This document shows positions 28,651-39,145 of a stretch of 64,000 nucleotides of DNA, piece after piece. Source of the stretch: Gillisella vitis (GTDB lineage Bacteria > Pseudomonadota > Alphaproteobacteria > Rhizobiales > Rhizobiaceae); assembly GCF_014204625.1 (NCBI RefSeq), contig NZ_JACHLU010000010.1, positions 109,502 through 173,501 on the forward strand, read 5' to 3'. Position 1 is the stretch's first letter, and each line of letters opens with the position of its first letter. The notes under the pieces were generated by a model, which saw only the letters and a list, made by a program, of their open reading frames with translations, was not told where the DNA came from and ran no database searches. The translations under genes and the position numbers were made by a program.

Positions 28651-29235
28651 TTACACCTCACGGCAGATTTTGGCCAATTCCGATAAAAGTTCGGCACTTT
28701 GCCTGCGGGATGTTACAACAATCACGGCTAAATCATCTCGCGCATTTTCAAACTGCTCCTGAAACTGCGGTACCTCTTTTGCCTCGAAATTCCAGATATA
28801 GTTCAAAAATTCCCAGTCAATTTTTTCCGGGCAGCCTTCTGCCATGTCGGGGCGCACGGTCCCGCGATGTTTTAACCAGCGGGAAAGAACGCCATACATG
28901 GAAACAAAGCGCGGTGGCCGCATCCAGATGACCAGATCGGCGCGGGCCAAGCGCGCTGGCAAGGTGCCGGGGCTGTTGCCATCAATGATCCAGCGCTCAG
29001 CGGCAACAAAGGTCTTCATGCGATCAACGGCTTCCGACCGAGGTCGCAGTTTCCAACCTGGAAGCCAGAACACATCACGGTCCATGGAAATATAGGTGAG
29101 GTCCAAAAGGCGACATAGCGTCTGGGAGAGCGTGCTTTTGCCGCTGCCAGAGCAGCCGACGACGCAGATACGCTGGGCTGCGCTCACAAGATTTGCGGCT
29201 TCAGGGCCGGTTTTGAGATATTTGACCACTGCCAC
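28651..29235 (-). CDS. P-loop NTPase, adenylate kinase/FlaR-like (tandem copy 1)
   Basis: 194 residues, starting at GTG (a second GTG lies two codons later). Walker A VVGCSGSGKSTLSQ, then YISMDRDVFWLPGW, ERWIIDGNSPGTLPARL and RADLVIWMRPPR, and FLNYIWNFEAKEVPQF, all aligned with the next gene, which it resembles at roughly half the positions by eye. The Asp after the second strand and the WIIDGN block suggest a phosphotransferase active site. It probably starts the short operon copy 1 - copy 2 - COQ10-like. A two-palindrome repeat element lies directly before its start, in the gap to lipA. Confidence 0.82.
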   Translation of the reverse strand: MAVVKYLKTGPEAANLVSAAQRICVVGCSGSGKSTLSQTLCRLLDLTYISMDRDVFWLPGWKLRPRSEAVDRMKTFVAAERWIIDGNSPGTLPARLARADLVIWMRPPRFVSMYGVLSRWLKHRGTVRPDMAEGCPEKIDWEFLNYIWNFEAKEVPQFQEQFENARDDLAVIVVTSRRQSAELLSELAKICREV

Positions 29236-29242
29236 CGCCCCT

Positions 29243-29344
29243 AGAGTCTGTCAGGTTCAGATTGCACCAGACAGACTCTCGATTTTTTTGTTTTCGTTTG
29301 TCTTTTCGGGAAAGCCGGAGACCACTTTTCCCTGACAAACTCTA
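29243..29344. repeat. Two-palindrome intergenic element (RIME-like) between lipA and the P-loop genes
   Basis: Palindrome A: AGAGTCTGTC (29243-29252) with GACAGACTCT (29270-29279). Palindrome B: GTTTGTC (29296-29302) with GACAAAC (29334-29340), plus inner GGGAAA with TTTCCC. Two palindromes in about 100 bases match the general plan of the rhizobial intergenic mosaic elements (RIME). Confidence 0.78.
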
Positions 29345-29350
29345 AATATC

Positions 29351-29377
29351 AAAACCCGACGTTTTTAAGCGTCGGGT
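29351..29377 (-). terminator. Intrinsic terminator of lipA
   Basis: On the minus strand ACCCGACG pairs with CGTCGGGT around an 8-base loop and is followed by TTTTGAT. It lies 31 bases after the lipA stop. Confidence 0.8.
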
Positions 29378-29407
29378 CTCAACATATGCAAGGCTGCGCC
29401 CAAAAAA

Positions 29408-30379
29408 TCACTCGGCAGCTGCCAGCAGCTTCTTTTCGCGGTTGGCTTTCAGGCGGGCAAAGTCATCGCCCGCGTGATGCGATGAGCGGGTCAGCGGGCT
29501 GGACGCCACCATCAGGAAGCCCTTGGTGTAGGCAATATCCTCATAGGATTTGAACTCTTCCGGCGTCACAAACCGCTCCACCTTGTGGTGCTTGCGGGTG
29601 GGCTGAAGATATTGGCCAATGGTGAGAAAATCCACATCGGCACTGCGCAGATCATCCATCAATTGCAGCACTTCGTTGCGCTCTTCGCCAAGGCCCACCA
29701 TGATGCCGGATTTGGTGAACATGGTGGGGTCCAGTTCCTTCACCCGTTGCAGCAGCCGCACCGAGTGGAAATAGCGTGCGCCGGGGCGCACCGTGAGGTA
29801 ATTGCCCGGCACGGTTTCCATATTGTGGTTGAACACATCTGGCTTGGCGGCCACAACGCGCTCCAGCGCGCCGGGCTTTTTCAAAAAGTCAGGGGTCAGA
29901 ATTTCAATGGTGGTCAGCGGCGAGGCTTCACGGATGGCCCAGATGACCTTTTCGAAATGCTCTGCACCGCCGTCGGCCAGATCATCACGGTCCACCGATG
30001 TAATGACCACGTGCGACAGGCCCATCTGCTTGACGGCCTTGGCGACATTGGCAGGCTCGTCCAGATCCAGCGCATTCGGCTTGCCGGTGGCGACATTGCA
30101 GAAGGCACAGGCGCGGGTACAGATCTCGCCCATGATCATGAAGGTGGCGTGCTTCTTTTCCCAGCATTCGCCGATATTCGGGCACCCAGCCTCTTCGCAC
30201 ACAGTCACCAGCTTGTGGCTGCGCACCAGATCACGGGTTTCCTGATAGCCCTTGGAGGTGGGAGCCTTGACGCGGATCCATTCCGGCTTGCGCTGCACCT
30301 CGGTGTCTGGCTTGTGGGCCTTTTCCGGGTGGCGAACACGCTTTTCAGGATTTTGCGTTCTATCGAGGATCGTGACCAT
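29408..30379 (-). CDS. lipA: Lipoyl synthase LipA
   Basis: 323 residues. The auxiliary cluster motif CX4CX5C is in [12 protein letters not shown] and the radical-SAM motif CX3CX2C in [20 protein letters not shown] and SGIMVGLGE are further family blocks, and [10 protein letters not shown] near the end holds the conserved Ser that binds the auxiliary cluster. It inserts two sulfur atoms into octanoyl groups on E2 and related lipoyl domains; the pdh operon nearby encodes its targets (lipoyl domains on both PdhB and PdhC). A terminator follows; a small GlsB-type gene lies upstream. Confidence 0.98.
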   Translation of the reverse strand: MVTILDRTQNPEKRVRHPEKAHKPDTEVQRKPEWIRVKAPTSKGYQETRDLVRSHKLVTVCEEAGCPNIGECWEKKHATFMIMGEICTRACAFCNVATGKPNALDLDEPANVAKAVKQMGLSHVVITSVDRDDLADGGAEHFEKVIWAIREASPLTTIEILTPDFLKKPGALERVVAAKPDVFNHNMETVPGNYLTVRPGARYFHSVRLLQRVKELDPTMFTKSGIMVGLGEERNEVLQLMDDLRSADVDFLTIGQYLQPTRKHHKVERFVTPEEFKSYEDIAYTKGFLMVASSPLTRSSHHAGDDFARLKANREKKLLAAAE

Positions 30380-30420
30380 GATATTGACCTGTCAAAGCCG
30401 CATGTTCGCGGCAGTAAAAA

Positions 30421-30675
30421 TTAGCGGCGCACCAGTTTGGCCACAAACAGCAGAAGGCTTGCGCCGACAAAGCTGGTGATCAGATAGCCGAGCCAATCAC
30501 CTTCAACGAATATTCCAAACCGGCGGAAAATGGCAGAGGCCAAGGCCGCGCCGACAATACCGATAATAATGTTCATGAAAATGCCAAAGCGCATATCCAT
30601 GAGTTTGCCAGCCAGCCAGCCAGCGAGGCCTCCGACGATGATTGTCATGAACCAGCCTAATTCAAATCCAGTCAT
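30421..30675 (-). CDS. GlsB/YeaQ/YmgE-family small membrane protein
   Basis: 84 residues with three predicted membrane helices. GGLAGWLAGKLMDMRFGIFMN and NIIIGIVGAALASAIFRRFGI fit the 'transglycosylase-associated protein' family (PF04226), whose members are widespread, stress-related and without an assigned reaction despite the name. It lies between lpdA and lipA on the same strand, with gaps of about 41 and 78 bases, so it may be read with either. The ATG has GGAG-type ribosome site (AAGGAGCGGC). Confidence 0.87.
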   Translation of the reverse strand: MTGFELGWFMTIIVGGLAGWLAGKLMDMRFGIFMNIIIGIVGAALASAIFRRFGIFVEGDWLGYLITSFVGASLLLFVAKLVRR

Positions 30676-30753
30676 CAGCCGCTCCTTATATGTGCTTCCT
30701 GCCGACTATATAGGCGGCGGGAAGCATTATCACAAGCAACCTTTAGCCAGGCT

Positions 30754-32199
30754 TTAAGCGTTCAAGACTTTACCATAGGCGTCGAGTACGCTTTCCTTCA
30801 TCATTTCTGACAGGGTCGGATGCGGGAAGATGGTGTGCATCAGTTCTTCCTCGGTGGTTTCAAGGTTCATGGCCACCACAAAGCCCTGGATCAGCTCGGT
30901 CACTTCTGCACCAACCATGTGCGCACCGATCAATTCGCCCGTCTTCTTATCGAAGATGGTTTTGATCATGCCGTTGTCTTCGCCAAGCGCAATCGCCTTG
31001 CCGTTGGCGTTGAAATTGTAGCGGCCCACGCGAATGTCGCGGCCCTGTTCCTTGGCCTTGGCTTCGGTGAGGCCAACGGATGCGACCTGCGGGTTGCAAT
31101 AGGTGCAGCCGGGGATCAGCGACTTGTTCATCGGGTGAACATTCGGCAGGCCTGCGATCTTTTCAACGCAGATCACGCCTTCATGCTCGGCCTTATGGGC
31201 CAGCATTGGCGGACCAGCCACGTCGCCGATAGCGTAGAGGCCGGGAACATTGGTCTTGCCATAACCATCGATAACGATGCAGCCGCGATCGGTTTTGACG
31301 CCCAGTGTTTCAAGGCCGAGATTTTCGATATTGCCCTGCACGCCAACAGCCGAGATCAGACGGTCAGCGGTGATCTGCTGCACCTTGCCATCCTTGGTTT
31401 CGACATGGGCGGTGATGGAGTTTGCACCCTTCTCAACTTTGGAAACCTTGGCTTCCGTGATGATCTTCAGGCCGCGCTTTTCCAGCGCCTTGCGGGCAAT
31501 GGTAGAGATTTCAACATCTTCCACCGGCATGATGTTGGCCATCAACTCAACCACCGTCACATCCACGCCCATCGAGCGATAGAACGAGGCAAATTCGATG
31601 CCGATTGCGCCCGAACCCATCACTACGATGGATTTCGGCATGAAATCAGGCTTCATGGCTTCGAAATAGGTCCAGATCAGCTTGCCATCTGGCTCAATGC
31701 CGGGCAGTGCACGCGGGCGTGCGCCGGTGGCAACAATGATGTGCTTGGCGGTGTAGGTGCCCTCACCCAAAACGCCCTTTGGCACCGGGTTCTGCGGCTG
31801 CACGGCAGGCTTGGAAGTTGCACCAACCACGACTTCATTTGGCTTGGTGAGCTTGGCCTCGCCCCAGATCACGTCGATCTTGTTTTTCTTCATCAGGAAG
31901 GCAACGCCGCCGTTGAGGCGGGCGGATACGCCACGCGAGCGGGCGACAACGTCTTTCACATCAGCGGTCATGGTGCCGTTCAGCGTCAGGCCATAGCTCT
32001 TGGCATGGTTGGCATGATCGAGAATTTCAGCCGAGCGCAGCAGCGCCTTGGTGGGGATACAGCCCCAGTTCAGGCAGATACCGCCCAGATGTTCCCGCTC
32101 AACAATCGCGGTTTTCAGGCCGAGCTGGGCGGCACGGATCGCGGTCACGTAGCCGCCGGGGCCAGACCCGATGATGATGACGTCATAAGCATTCGACAT
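30754..32199 (-). CDS. lpdA: Dihydrolipoyl dehydrogenase (E3)
   Basis: 481 residues from ATG 32199 (MSNAYDVIIIGSGPGGYV). FAD-binding GSGPGG, redox-active pair in GGICLNWGCIPTKALL, NAD-binding GSGAIGIEFASFY, and the His-Glu dyad region HPTLSEMMKE near the end. It reoxidises dihydrolipoamide of the pyruvate dehydrogenase complex encoded just upstream (pdhABC), and perhaps other complexes. About 20 residues between 140 and 165 (PAVQPQNPVPKG) are an insertion typical of rhizobial PDH-type Lpd. The frame is open 15 codons further upstream, without similarity to the family. Confidence 0.97.
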   Translation of the reverse strand: MSNAYDVIIIGSGPGGYVTAIRAAQLGLKTAIVEREHLGGICLNWGCIPTKALLRSAEILDHANHAKSYGLTLNGTMTADVKDVVARSRGVSARLNGGVAFLMKKNKIDVIWGEAKLTKPNEVVVGATSKPAVQPQNPVPKGVLGEGTYTAKHIIVATGARPRALPGIEPDGKLIWTYFEAMKPDFMPKSIVVMGSGAIGIEFASFYRSMGVDVTVVELMANIMPVEDVEISTIARKALEKRGLKIITEAKVSKVEKGANSITAHVETKDGKVQQITADRLISAVGVQGNIENLGLETLGVKTDRGCIVIDGYGKTNVPGLYAIGDVAGPPMLAHKAEHEGVICVEKIAGLPNVHPMNKSLIPGCTYCNPQVASVGLTEAKAKEQGRDIRVGRYNFNANGKAIALGEDNGMIKTIFDKKTGELIGAHMVGAEVTELIQGFVVAMNLETTEEELMHTIFPHPTLSEMMKESVLDAYGKVLNA

Positions 32200-32280
32200 G
32201 GGCGTTTCCACTCCTCGGTTTCTTGCAGCATCTGCCATTTTCAATCAGATGCCGTTAACGGGACTGGAAGCGCAACCGGC

Positions 32281-32547
32281 TTATACTGTCGGTGTTTCGG
32301 CCTCCGGTTCATGGTGAACCAGCATCCCGTAGATTTCATCCTTGAGCCGCATCCGGTTTTTTCGCATGTCTTCCACGTGAAAATCATCTGCTGGCTCTAC
32401 ATTTGTCTCTGCGCGATGAATTTTCCCATTCACGTCGTGATAACTGTCAAACAGTCTGGCAAAATGCCCGTCTGTTGTTTTCAAATGATGTATCAACGCC
32501 ACGAATTCTGGAAATTCAGCTGCAAGTTCATGCGGTGTGTTTGACAT
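32281..32547 (-). CDS. Small DUF465 (YdcH-like) protein
   Basis: 88 residues, charged, predicted helical. FPEFVALIHHLKTTDGHFARLFDSY and VEDMRKNRMRLKDEIYGML match the YdcH/DUF465 pattern of a helical hairpin; family members are common in proteobacteria and have no established function. It sits inside the pdh-lpd cluster, between the SGNH esterase gene and lpdA, on the same strand. The ATG has a strong ribosome site (AAGGGAGATG). Gaps of 94 and 81 bases flank it. Confidence 0.85.
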   Translation of the reverse strand: MSNTPHELAAEFPEFVALIHHLKTTDGHFARLFDSYHDVNGKIHRAETNVEPADDFHVEDMRKNRMRLKDEIYGMLVHHEPEAETPTV

Positions 32548-32641
32548 GATCCCATCTCCCTTCAGGTTTACGAGATCAGGTTACGCACTCCACACTATAC
32601 CTCCTTGATTCTGATCAAAGCGCCTGCAATCATTCACCACC

Positions 32642-33280
32642 TTAAACCCCAAGTATCATCCGAACGACCGGCTCAAGACCGCGCCCAATGGCGCGCGTAC
32701 CCTCGGCATCCAGATGAATGCCATCCAGCGGCGAACAGGTCGCCACCGATCCGGCATCAAAAAAGCTGCAATCCATCTCATCAGCCAGATCACTGTAGAG
32801 ACTGGCCACCATGGCCGATTCATCCAGCGCATCCCGAAACATCGCCGCAAACGGCTCATTGGCTGTTTCGCAAATCATCGGTGGGGCGACAATGAGAATA
32901 TCCGGCCCATCGGTTTCCATGGGCCAGACGTGATGACGAATAAGCTGAACCAGCCGCTTCATGCCGCGCGTCGCCGCATGAGCCGTTCCAGCAGGCCCGC
33001 GTTTCAAATCATTGGTGCCCAAAAACAGGATCACCAGATCCAGTGGCGCATGGGTGGCCAAAATGCTTGGCAACAGCTTGACGCCATTGCGTTCGCAATC
33101 GGCCAGATAGTCATCATAGGCGGTGGTTCGTCCGTTCAGTCCCTCGGCAATCACCGTCACCTCTGGCCCCAGCGCCTTTTGCAAGACGCTCGGCCAGCGG
33201 TTCTGGTAATCATGCCGACCAAGGGATACGGGATCGTACCCCCAGGTCAGACTATCGCCGTAGCAAAGAACGGATTTCAT
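32642..33280 (-). CDS. SGNH-hydrolase family esterase (arylesterase/acyltransferase type)
   Basis: 212 residues, no signal peptide. Block I YGDSLTWGYDP with the Ser nucleophile, block II GLNGRTT, block III FLGTNDLK and block V DGIHLDAEG with Asp and His are all present. The overall layout is that of the small octameric SGNH esterases such as Mycobacterium smegmatis acyltransferase. Natural substrate unknown. Its ATG lies 15 bases upstream of no other gene but follows pdhC by 15 bases, so it is probably cotranscribed with pdhABC; this position is common in rhizobia. Confidence 0.9.
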   Translation of the reverse strand: MKSVLCYGDSLTWGYDPVSLGRHDYQNRWPSVLQKALGPEVTVIAEGLNGRTTAYDDYLADCERNGVKLLPSILATHAPLDLVILFLGTNDLKRGPAGTAHAATRGMKRLVQLIRHHVWPMETDGPDILIVAPPMICETANEPFAAMFRDALDESAMVASLYSDLADEMDCSFFDAGSVATCSPLDGIHLDAEGTRAIGRGLEPVVRMILGV

Positions 33281-33295
33281 GCCACCTCTTTCAGG

Positions 33296-34624
33296 TCAGA
33301 CCAGCATACCCATCGGGCTTTCGATGTAGCGCTTGAAGGCTCCGAGAAGTTCGGCACCCAAGGCTCCATCAACGGCGCGGTGGTCGGTGGACAGCGTCAC
33401 CGTCATGACGTTGGCGACTTTCATTTCGCCCTTCTTCACAACAACGCGCTCTTCACCAGCACCAACGGCCAGAATGGTCGCATGTGGTGGGTTCACCACT
33501 GCTGCGAAATTCTTCACGCCCATCATGCCCATGTTGGACACGGCCGTGGTGCCGCCCTGATATTCCTCAGGCTTCAGCTTGCGTTCCTTGGCGCGCTTGC
33601 CCAGATCCTTCATCTCGTTGGAGATGGCAGACAGGCTCTTCAGCTCGGCCTGACGGATGATCGGGGTGATCAGGCCGCCGGGGATCGACACAGCCACGCC
33701 AACATCGGCGTGCTTGTGCTTGACCATGTTGCTGTCTGTCCACGAAACATTGGCATCCGGCACATCGCGCAGTGCCAGCGCCATGGCCTTGATGACCATA
33801 TCGTTGACCGAGAGCTTGTAGACTGGCTTGCCATCCTTTTCAGGCGCAGAACCGTTGAGCTGGGTGCGAAGAGCCAGCAGGGCATCCAATTCGCAATCCA
33901 CCGATACGTAGAAATGCGGAATGGTCTGCTTGGATTCTTGCAAACGCTTGGCAATGGTCTTGCGCATACCGTCGTGCGGAACCAGCTCGTAAGAGCCTTC
34001 CGAGAACAGCTTGAGCACGGCATCATCCGACATGCCCTTGGCGAGTGCCGGAGCAGGTGCGCTTGCAGGCGCAGATGCAGGAGCCGCAGCAGCAGCAGCT
34101 GGCTTTGCGCCACCAGTGCTGACAGCCTTTTCGATGTCGCTCTTGACGATACGACCATGCGGGCCGGAGCCCGCAACAGCCTTAAGATCAAGACCGGCAT
34201 CCTTGGCCAGACGACGGGCCAGCGGCGAGGCAAAAACGCGCTCGCCGGAATGCGCAACGGCTGGTGCAGCGGCAGGTACTGGCGCTTCCGCTGGCTTTTC
34301 AGCCGCCGGTGCTTCAGCCTTGGATTCTGTCTTTGCAGGAGCGGAAGATGCGCCACCGGCCGCAGCCGTTGCCACGTCTTCGCCGTCAGCGGCGAGGATG
34401 GCAATCAAGGCATTGACCTTGACGCCTTCGGTGCCAGCCGGAACAACCAGCTTGGCCACAACACCCTCGTCCACGGCTTCCACTTCCATGGTTGCCTTGT
34501 CGGTTTCAATCTCGGCAATCACATCGCCAGACTTGACGGTGTCGCCTTCCTTGACCAGCCACTTGGCCAGATTGCCCTCTTCCATTGTGGGAGAGAGGGC
34601 TGGCATGGTGATATTGATCGGCAT
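33296..34624 (-). CDS. pdhC: Dihydrolipoyllysine acetyltransferase (E2 of pyruvate dehydrogenase)
   Basis: 442 residues. One lipoyl domain (1-80, Lys in [12 protein letters not shown]), an Ala/Pro/Glu-rich linker, the E1/E3-binding domain ([30 protein letters not shown]), a second linker and the catalytic domain with [14 protein letters not shown], whose His is the acetyl-transfer base. It is the core of the PDH complex making acetyl-CoA for the citrate synthase also encoded here. It lies 15 bases after pdhB. The lipoyl domain is nearly identical in DNA to the one in pdhB (53-base identical run). Confidence 0.98.
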   Translation of the reverse strand: MPINITMPALSPTMEEGNLAKWLVKEGDTVKSGDVIAEIETDKATMEVEAVDEGVVAKLVVPAGTEGVKVNALIAILAADGEDVATAAAGGASSAPAKTESKAEAPAAEKPAEAPVPAAAPAVAHSGERVFASPLARRLAKDAGLDLKAVAGSGPHGRIVKSDIEKAVSTGGAKPAAAAAAPASAPASAPAPALAKGMSDDAVLKLFSEGSYELVPHDGMRKTIAKRLQESKQTIPHFYVSVDCELDALLALRTQLNGSAPEKDGKPVYKLSVNDMVIKAMALALRDVPDANVSWTDSNMVKHKHADVGVAVSIPGGLITPIIRQAELKSLSAISNEMKDLGKRAKERKLKPEEYQGGTTAVSNMGMMGVKNFAAVVNPPHATILAVGAGEERVVVKKGEMKVANVMTVTLSTDHRAVDGALGAELLGAFKRYIESPMGMLV

Positions 34625-34639
34625 ATGCCTCGCCTCCCC

Positions 34640-36010
34640 TTATTTGTAGCAGACGGCTTTGACGGCCTGGACCACTTCGCCGACATTCGGCAGAGCGAGC
34701 TTTTCGAGGTTTGACGCATAGGGCATGGGAACATCCTTGCCAGCAACAGTCAGAACCGGCGCATCCAGATAGTCAAACGCTTCGCGCTGAATGCGGTTCG
34801 CCACGAAATCACCCACGGATGACTGCGGGAAGCCTTCTTCAACAACAACCAGACGACCCGTCTTCTTCACCGACTCAATAACAGTCGGCAGGTCCATTGG
34901 GCGAATGGTGCGAAGGTCGATCAATTCCGCATCAATGCCAAGCTTGGTCAGCTCTTCCACGGCCTTGGTTGCATAGGTCATGCCAATGCTCCACGACACG
35001 ATGGTCACATCCTTGCCGGGCTTGTGAATGCGTGCCTTGCCGATGGGCAGCACGAAATTATCAAGCTTTGGAACTTCGAAGCTGTGACCATAGAGAATTT
35101 CATTTTCAAGGAAGATCACAGGGTTCGGATCGCGGATCGCGGCCTTGAGCAGACCCTTGGCATCCGCTGCCGTGTAAGGCGAAATCACCTTGAGGCCCGG
35201 AATCTGGCTGTACCATGCGGCATAATCCTGGCTGTGCTGGGCACCAACGCGGGCAGCTGCACCGTTCGGACCACGGAACACCATCGGCGCACCCATCTGG
35301 CCGCCCGACATGTAAAGCGTCTTGGCGGCAGAGTTGATGATGTGGTCAATCGCCTGCATGGCGAAGTTGAATGTCATAAATTCAACAATCGGGCGAAGAC
35401 CCGCCATGGCAGCACCAACGGCAATACCGGCAAAACCATGCTCGGTGATTGGCGTATCGACAACCCGACGCTCGCCAAACTCGGCCAGCAGACCCTGCGT
35501 GATCTTGTAAGCGCCCTGATATTCGGCCACTTCTTCACCGATGATGAAGACGTCATCATTGGCGCGCATTTCCTCGGCCATGGCTTCGCGCAGCGCTTCA
35601 CGCACCGTCATCGATACCATTTCTGTTCCAGCCGGAATGGATGGATCAGCAGCGGCTTGCGATACAGGAGCCGCAGGAACCGGCGCAGCAGCTGGCTTTT
35701 CTTCTACCGCAGCAGCAGGAGCCTGCGCTTCAGCCTTTGGCGCAGCGGCAACAGAGTCGGCGCTTTCACCATCCTGCAACAGCACGGCAATCGGCGTGTT
35801 GACCTTGACGTTTTCGGTACCAGCCGCAATCAGCAGCTTGCCAATCACGCCTTCATCGACAGCTTCCACTTCCATGGTTGCCTTGTCGGTTTCAATCTCG
35901 GCAATCACATCGCCGGACTTAACAGTGTCACCTTCCTGCTTCAGCCACTTGGAGAGCGTACCCTCTTCCATGGTTGGAGACAGGGCGGGCATGAGAATAT
36001 TGATGGACAT
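34640..36010 (-). CDS. pdhB: Pyruvate dehydrogenase E1 beta subunit with N-terminal lipoyl domain
   Basis: 456 residues, about 130 longer than a plain E1 beta. Residues 1-80 are a lipoyl domain ([15 protein letters not shown] with the lipoyl Lys), 85-130 an Ala/Pro linker, and 135 onward the transketolase-like beta subunit: [50 protein letters not shown] and [19 protein letters not shown]. This lipoylated E1 beta is characteristic of alphaproteobacteria. It forms the E1 heterotetramer with PdhA. It follows pdhA by 17 bases and precedes pdhC by 15. Confidence 0.98.
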   Translation of the reverse strand: MSINILMPALSPTMEEGTLSKWLKQEGDTVKSGDVIAEIETDKATMEVEAVDEGVIGKLLIAAGTENVKVNTPIAVLLQDGESADSVAAAPKAEAQAPAAAVEEKPAAAPVPAAPVSQAAADPSIPAGTEMVSMTVREALREAMAEEMRANDDVFIIGEEVAEYQGAYKITQGLLAEFGERRVVDTPITEHGFAGIAVGAAMAGLRPIVEFMTFNFAMQAIDHIINSAAKTLYMSGGQMGAPMVFRGPNGAAARVGAQHSQDYAAWYSQIPGLKVISPYTAADAKGLLKAAIRDPNPVIFLENEILYGHSFEVPKLDNFVLPIGKARIHKPGKDVTIVSWSIGMTYATKAVEELTKLGIDAELIDLRTIRPMDLPTVIESVKKTGRLVVVEEGFPQSSVGDFVANRIQREAFDYLDAPVLTVAGKDVPMPYASNLEKLALPNVGEVVQAVKAVCYK

Positions 36011-36027
36011 GGATAACCCTCCCTCGC

Positions 36028-37074
36028 TTACAACAGGATGTCGGTGTAGAGCTCGGATGCATCCGGCTCTGGATCGGCTTGTGCGAAATCGGCGCTATCG
36101 GCCACGATGTCGCGCACGTCCTTGTCGATCAGCTTGAGATCGTCTTCCGTTGCCCAACCCTGTTCCAGCAAGCGAGCCTTGACCTGTTCAATCGGGTCAT
36201 GCTCGGAGCGCATTTTCTGCACTTCATCCTTGGAACGGTACTTGGCCGGGTCAGACATGGAATGACCACGGTAGCGGTAGGTTTCCATTTCCAGAATGAC
36301 TGGACCCTTGCCCGAACGGCAATAGTCTACAGCCTGTTCGGCAGCAGCCAGAACCGCGCGCACATCCATACCATCGACCTTGAAGCCGGGGATGTTGAAG
36401 GAAACGCCGCGCTGGGAGAAATCGGTCTGCGCCGATGCGCGCGCAACCGAGGTGCCCATGGCATAACGGTTGTTTTCAATCACGTAGATCACCGGCAGGT
36501 TCCACAGGCGAGCCATGTTGAAGCTCTCGTAAACCTGACCCTGATTGGCAGCGCCATCGCCGAAGTAAGCCAGCGACACATTGTCATTGCCACGGTACTT
36601 GTTGGCAAAGGCCAGACCCGTGCCGAGCGAGACCTGCGCACCGACGATGCCGTGACCGCCGTAGAAGTTCTTTTCCTTGGAGAACATGTGCATGGAGCCG
36701 CCCTTGCCCTTGGACAAGCCGCCGCGACGTCCGGTCAACTCGGCCATGACGCCACGCGCACTCATGCCGCAAGCCAGCATGTGGCCGTGATCACGATAGC
36801 CGGTGATGACCTGATCGCCTTCTTTCAGCGCCAGCTGCATACCCACCACAACGGCTTCCTGACCGATGTAAAGGTGACAGAAGCCGCCAATGAAGCCCAT
36901 GCCATAAAGCTGACCGGCCTTTTCTTCGAAACGGCGAATGAGAAGCATTTCACGATAGGCTTTCAGCTCCTGATCGCGATTAAACTCCACAATAGTACCT
37001 TCGACGAATTCGCCCTTAGCAGGCTTGGCCGTATTCTTCCGACCAGAAGCAGTCGCGGGTGTGCGCGGTGCCAT
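36028..37074 (-). CDS. pdhA: Pyruvate dehydrogenase E1 alpha subunit
   Basis: 348 residues. [44 protein letters not shown] and the thiamine-diphosphate motif [17 protein letters not shown]...NNRY are in normal order; [15 protein letters not shown] includes the regulated Ser region. It decarboxylates pyruvate with PdhB. Ribosome site GGGAGGGATGA lies directly before ATG 37074. First gene of pdhA-pdhB-pdhC. The 175 bases to ftsB upstream are AT-rich and contain a 10-bp palindrome that may be an operator. Confidence 0.98.
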   Translation of the reverse strand: MAPRTPATASGRKNTAKPAKGEFVEGTIVEFNRDQELKAYREMLLIRRFEEKAGQLYGMGFIGGFCHLYIGQEAVVVGMQLALKEGDQVITGYRDHGHMLACGMSARGVMAELTGRRGGLSKGKGGSMHMFSKEKNFYGGHGIVGAQVSLGTGLAFANKYRGNDNVSLAYFGDGAANQGQVYESFNMARLWNLPVIYVIENNRYAMGTSVARASAQTDFSQRGVSFNIPGFKVDGMDVRAVLAAAEQAVDYCRSGKGPVILEMETYRYRGHSMSDPAKYRSKDEVQKMRSEHDPIEQVKARLLEQGWATEDDLKLIDKDVRDIVADSADFAQADPEPDASELYTDILL

Positions 37075-37201
37075 TCATCCCTCCCTGAGTTGTGTAAGGG
37101 TTTTTAGTTGGCACACCATATTCAAGAAACTACAAAGTCGCAATGCATTAAATGCATGTCTTCTATTCCGTATAAACAACAGAAAATAAAGAGTTTTTCG
37201 G

Positions 37202-37224
37202 AATTAACTGATTTTCAGTTAATT
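37202..37224. promoter_or_regulatory. AT-rich 10-bp palindrome between ftsB and pdhA
   Basis: AATTAACTGA (37202-37211) pairs perfectly with TCAGTTAATT (37215-37224) around a 3-base centre. It is 26 bases after the ftsB stop and 128 bases before pdhA. It could be an operator for pdh or the remains of an ftsB terminator; there is no proper T-run. Confidence 0.45.
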
Positions 37225-37249
37225 TAAAAATCCATAAAATAAGGTGGGC

Positions 37250-37561
37250 TTATCGATTAAAAATAACAATTTCATCGGCTTTGGACATATTCAGCTGATA
37301 GCGCGCCTTCTCATCCATCATGTCGCGGTCGAGCGAGCCATCGCTCAACAGCCTCACCTGCGTTTCAAGTTTTTTGCGTGCATGAACAAGAGATGCCAGA
37401 TCCTTGCTGCGCTCGGCTCGCAACACATCAAAACGCTCACCCGCCTTCAGGCCGTAATCGCCATGAATGCTATGATAACCAAAATAACCAAGGAATGCGA
37501 TTGTAACAGCAGGAAGAACGAGTCGACCGAATTTTCTGTTTTTATGGTGGCGTGTCCACAT
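37250..37561 (-). CDS. ftsB: Septum formation initiator FtsB/DivIC-type protein
   Basis: 103 residues from ATG 37561 (MWTRHHKNRKFGRLVLP); a GTG/ATG start eight codons upstream is possible. A single membrane helix (VTIAFLGYFGYHSIHG) near residues 18-35 is followed by a coiled coil (ERFDVLRAERSKDLASLVHARKKL is its span) and a short C-terminal tail. In rhizobia this gene lies between eno and pdhA, as here. FtsB bridges FtsL and FtsQ in the divisome. It is divergent family in sequence, so the assignment rests on topology and position. Confidence 0.88.
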   Translation of the reverse strand: MWTRHHKNRKFGRLVLPAVTIAFLGYFGYHSIHGDYGLKAGERFDVLRAERSKDLASLVHARKKLETQVRLLSDGSLDRDMMDEKARYQLNMSKADEIVIFNR

Positions 37562-37704
37562 GTTGGCTAGGGCCCTGCAACGCAAAACTGTTGAAAGAGA
37601 GCATCATGCTCAGATACTGCCGCACAATGCCATTCACCTCACAGCACCGAACATATTGACTTTAGACCAATTTACTTAACCGATCGTTGACCATAGGGCG
37701 TAAA

Positions 37705-37739
37705 AACAAAAAGCCCGCACCCTGAAAAAAGGTGCGGGC
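37705..37739 (-). terminator. Rho-independent terminator of eno
   Basis: Read on the minus strand, GCCCGCACC pairs with GGTGCGGGC (with a T-rich loop) and is followed by TTTTTG. It begins 28 bases after the eno stop. Confidence 0.92.
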
Positions 37740-37766
37740 TTGAAAGCGATATTCAGAAACTGAAAA

Positions 37767-39107
<1,341 letters not shown>

Positions 39108-39145
39108 TTACAATGACAGTTGCCAATGGAATATTGGCACCATGA

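Noticed and set aside
30820..32544. A 574-codon plus-strand open frame
   Set aside because: Antisense to lpdA and the DUF465 gene; His-rich, without family similarity.
32714..34714. A 666-codon plus-strand open frame
   Set aside because: It is antisense to the SGNH esterase and pdhC, both well conserved; GC-rich codon use leaves open frames on the other strand.
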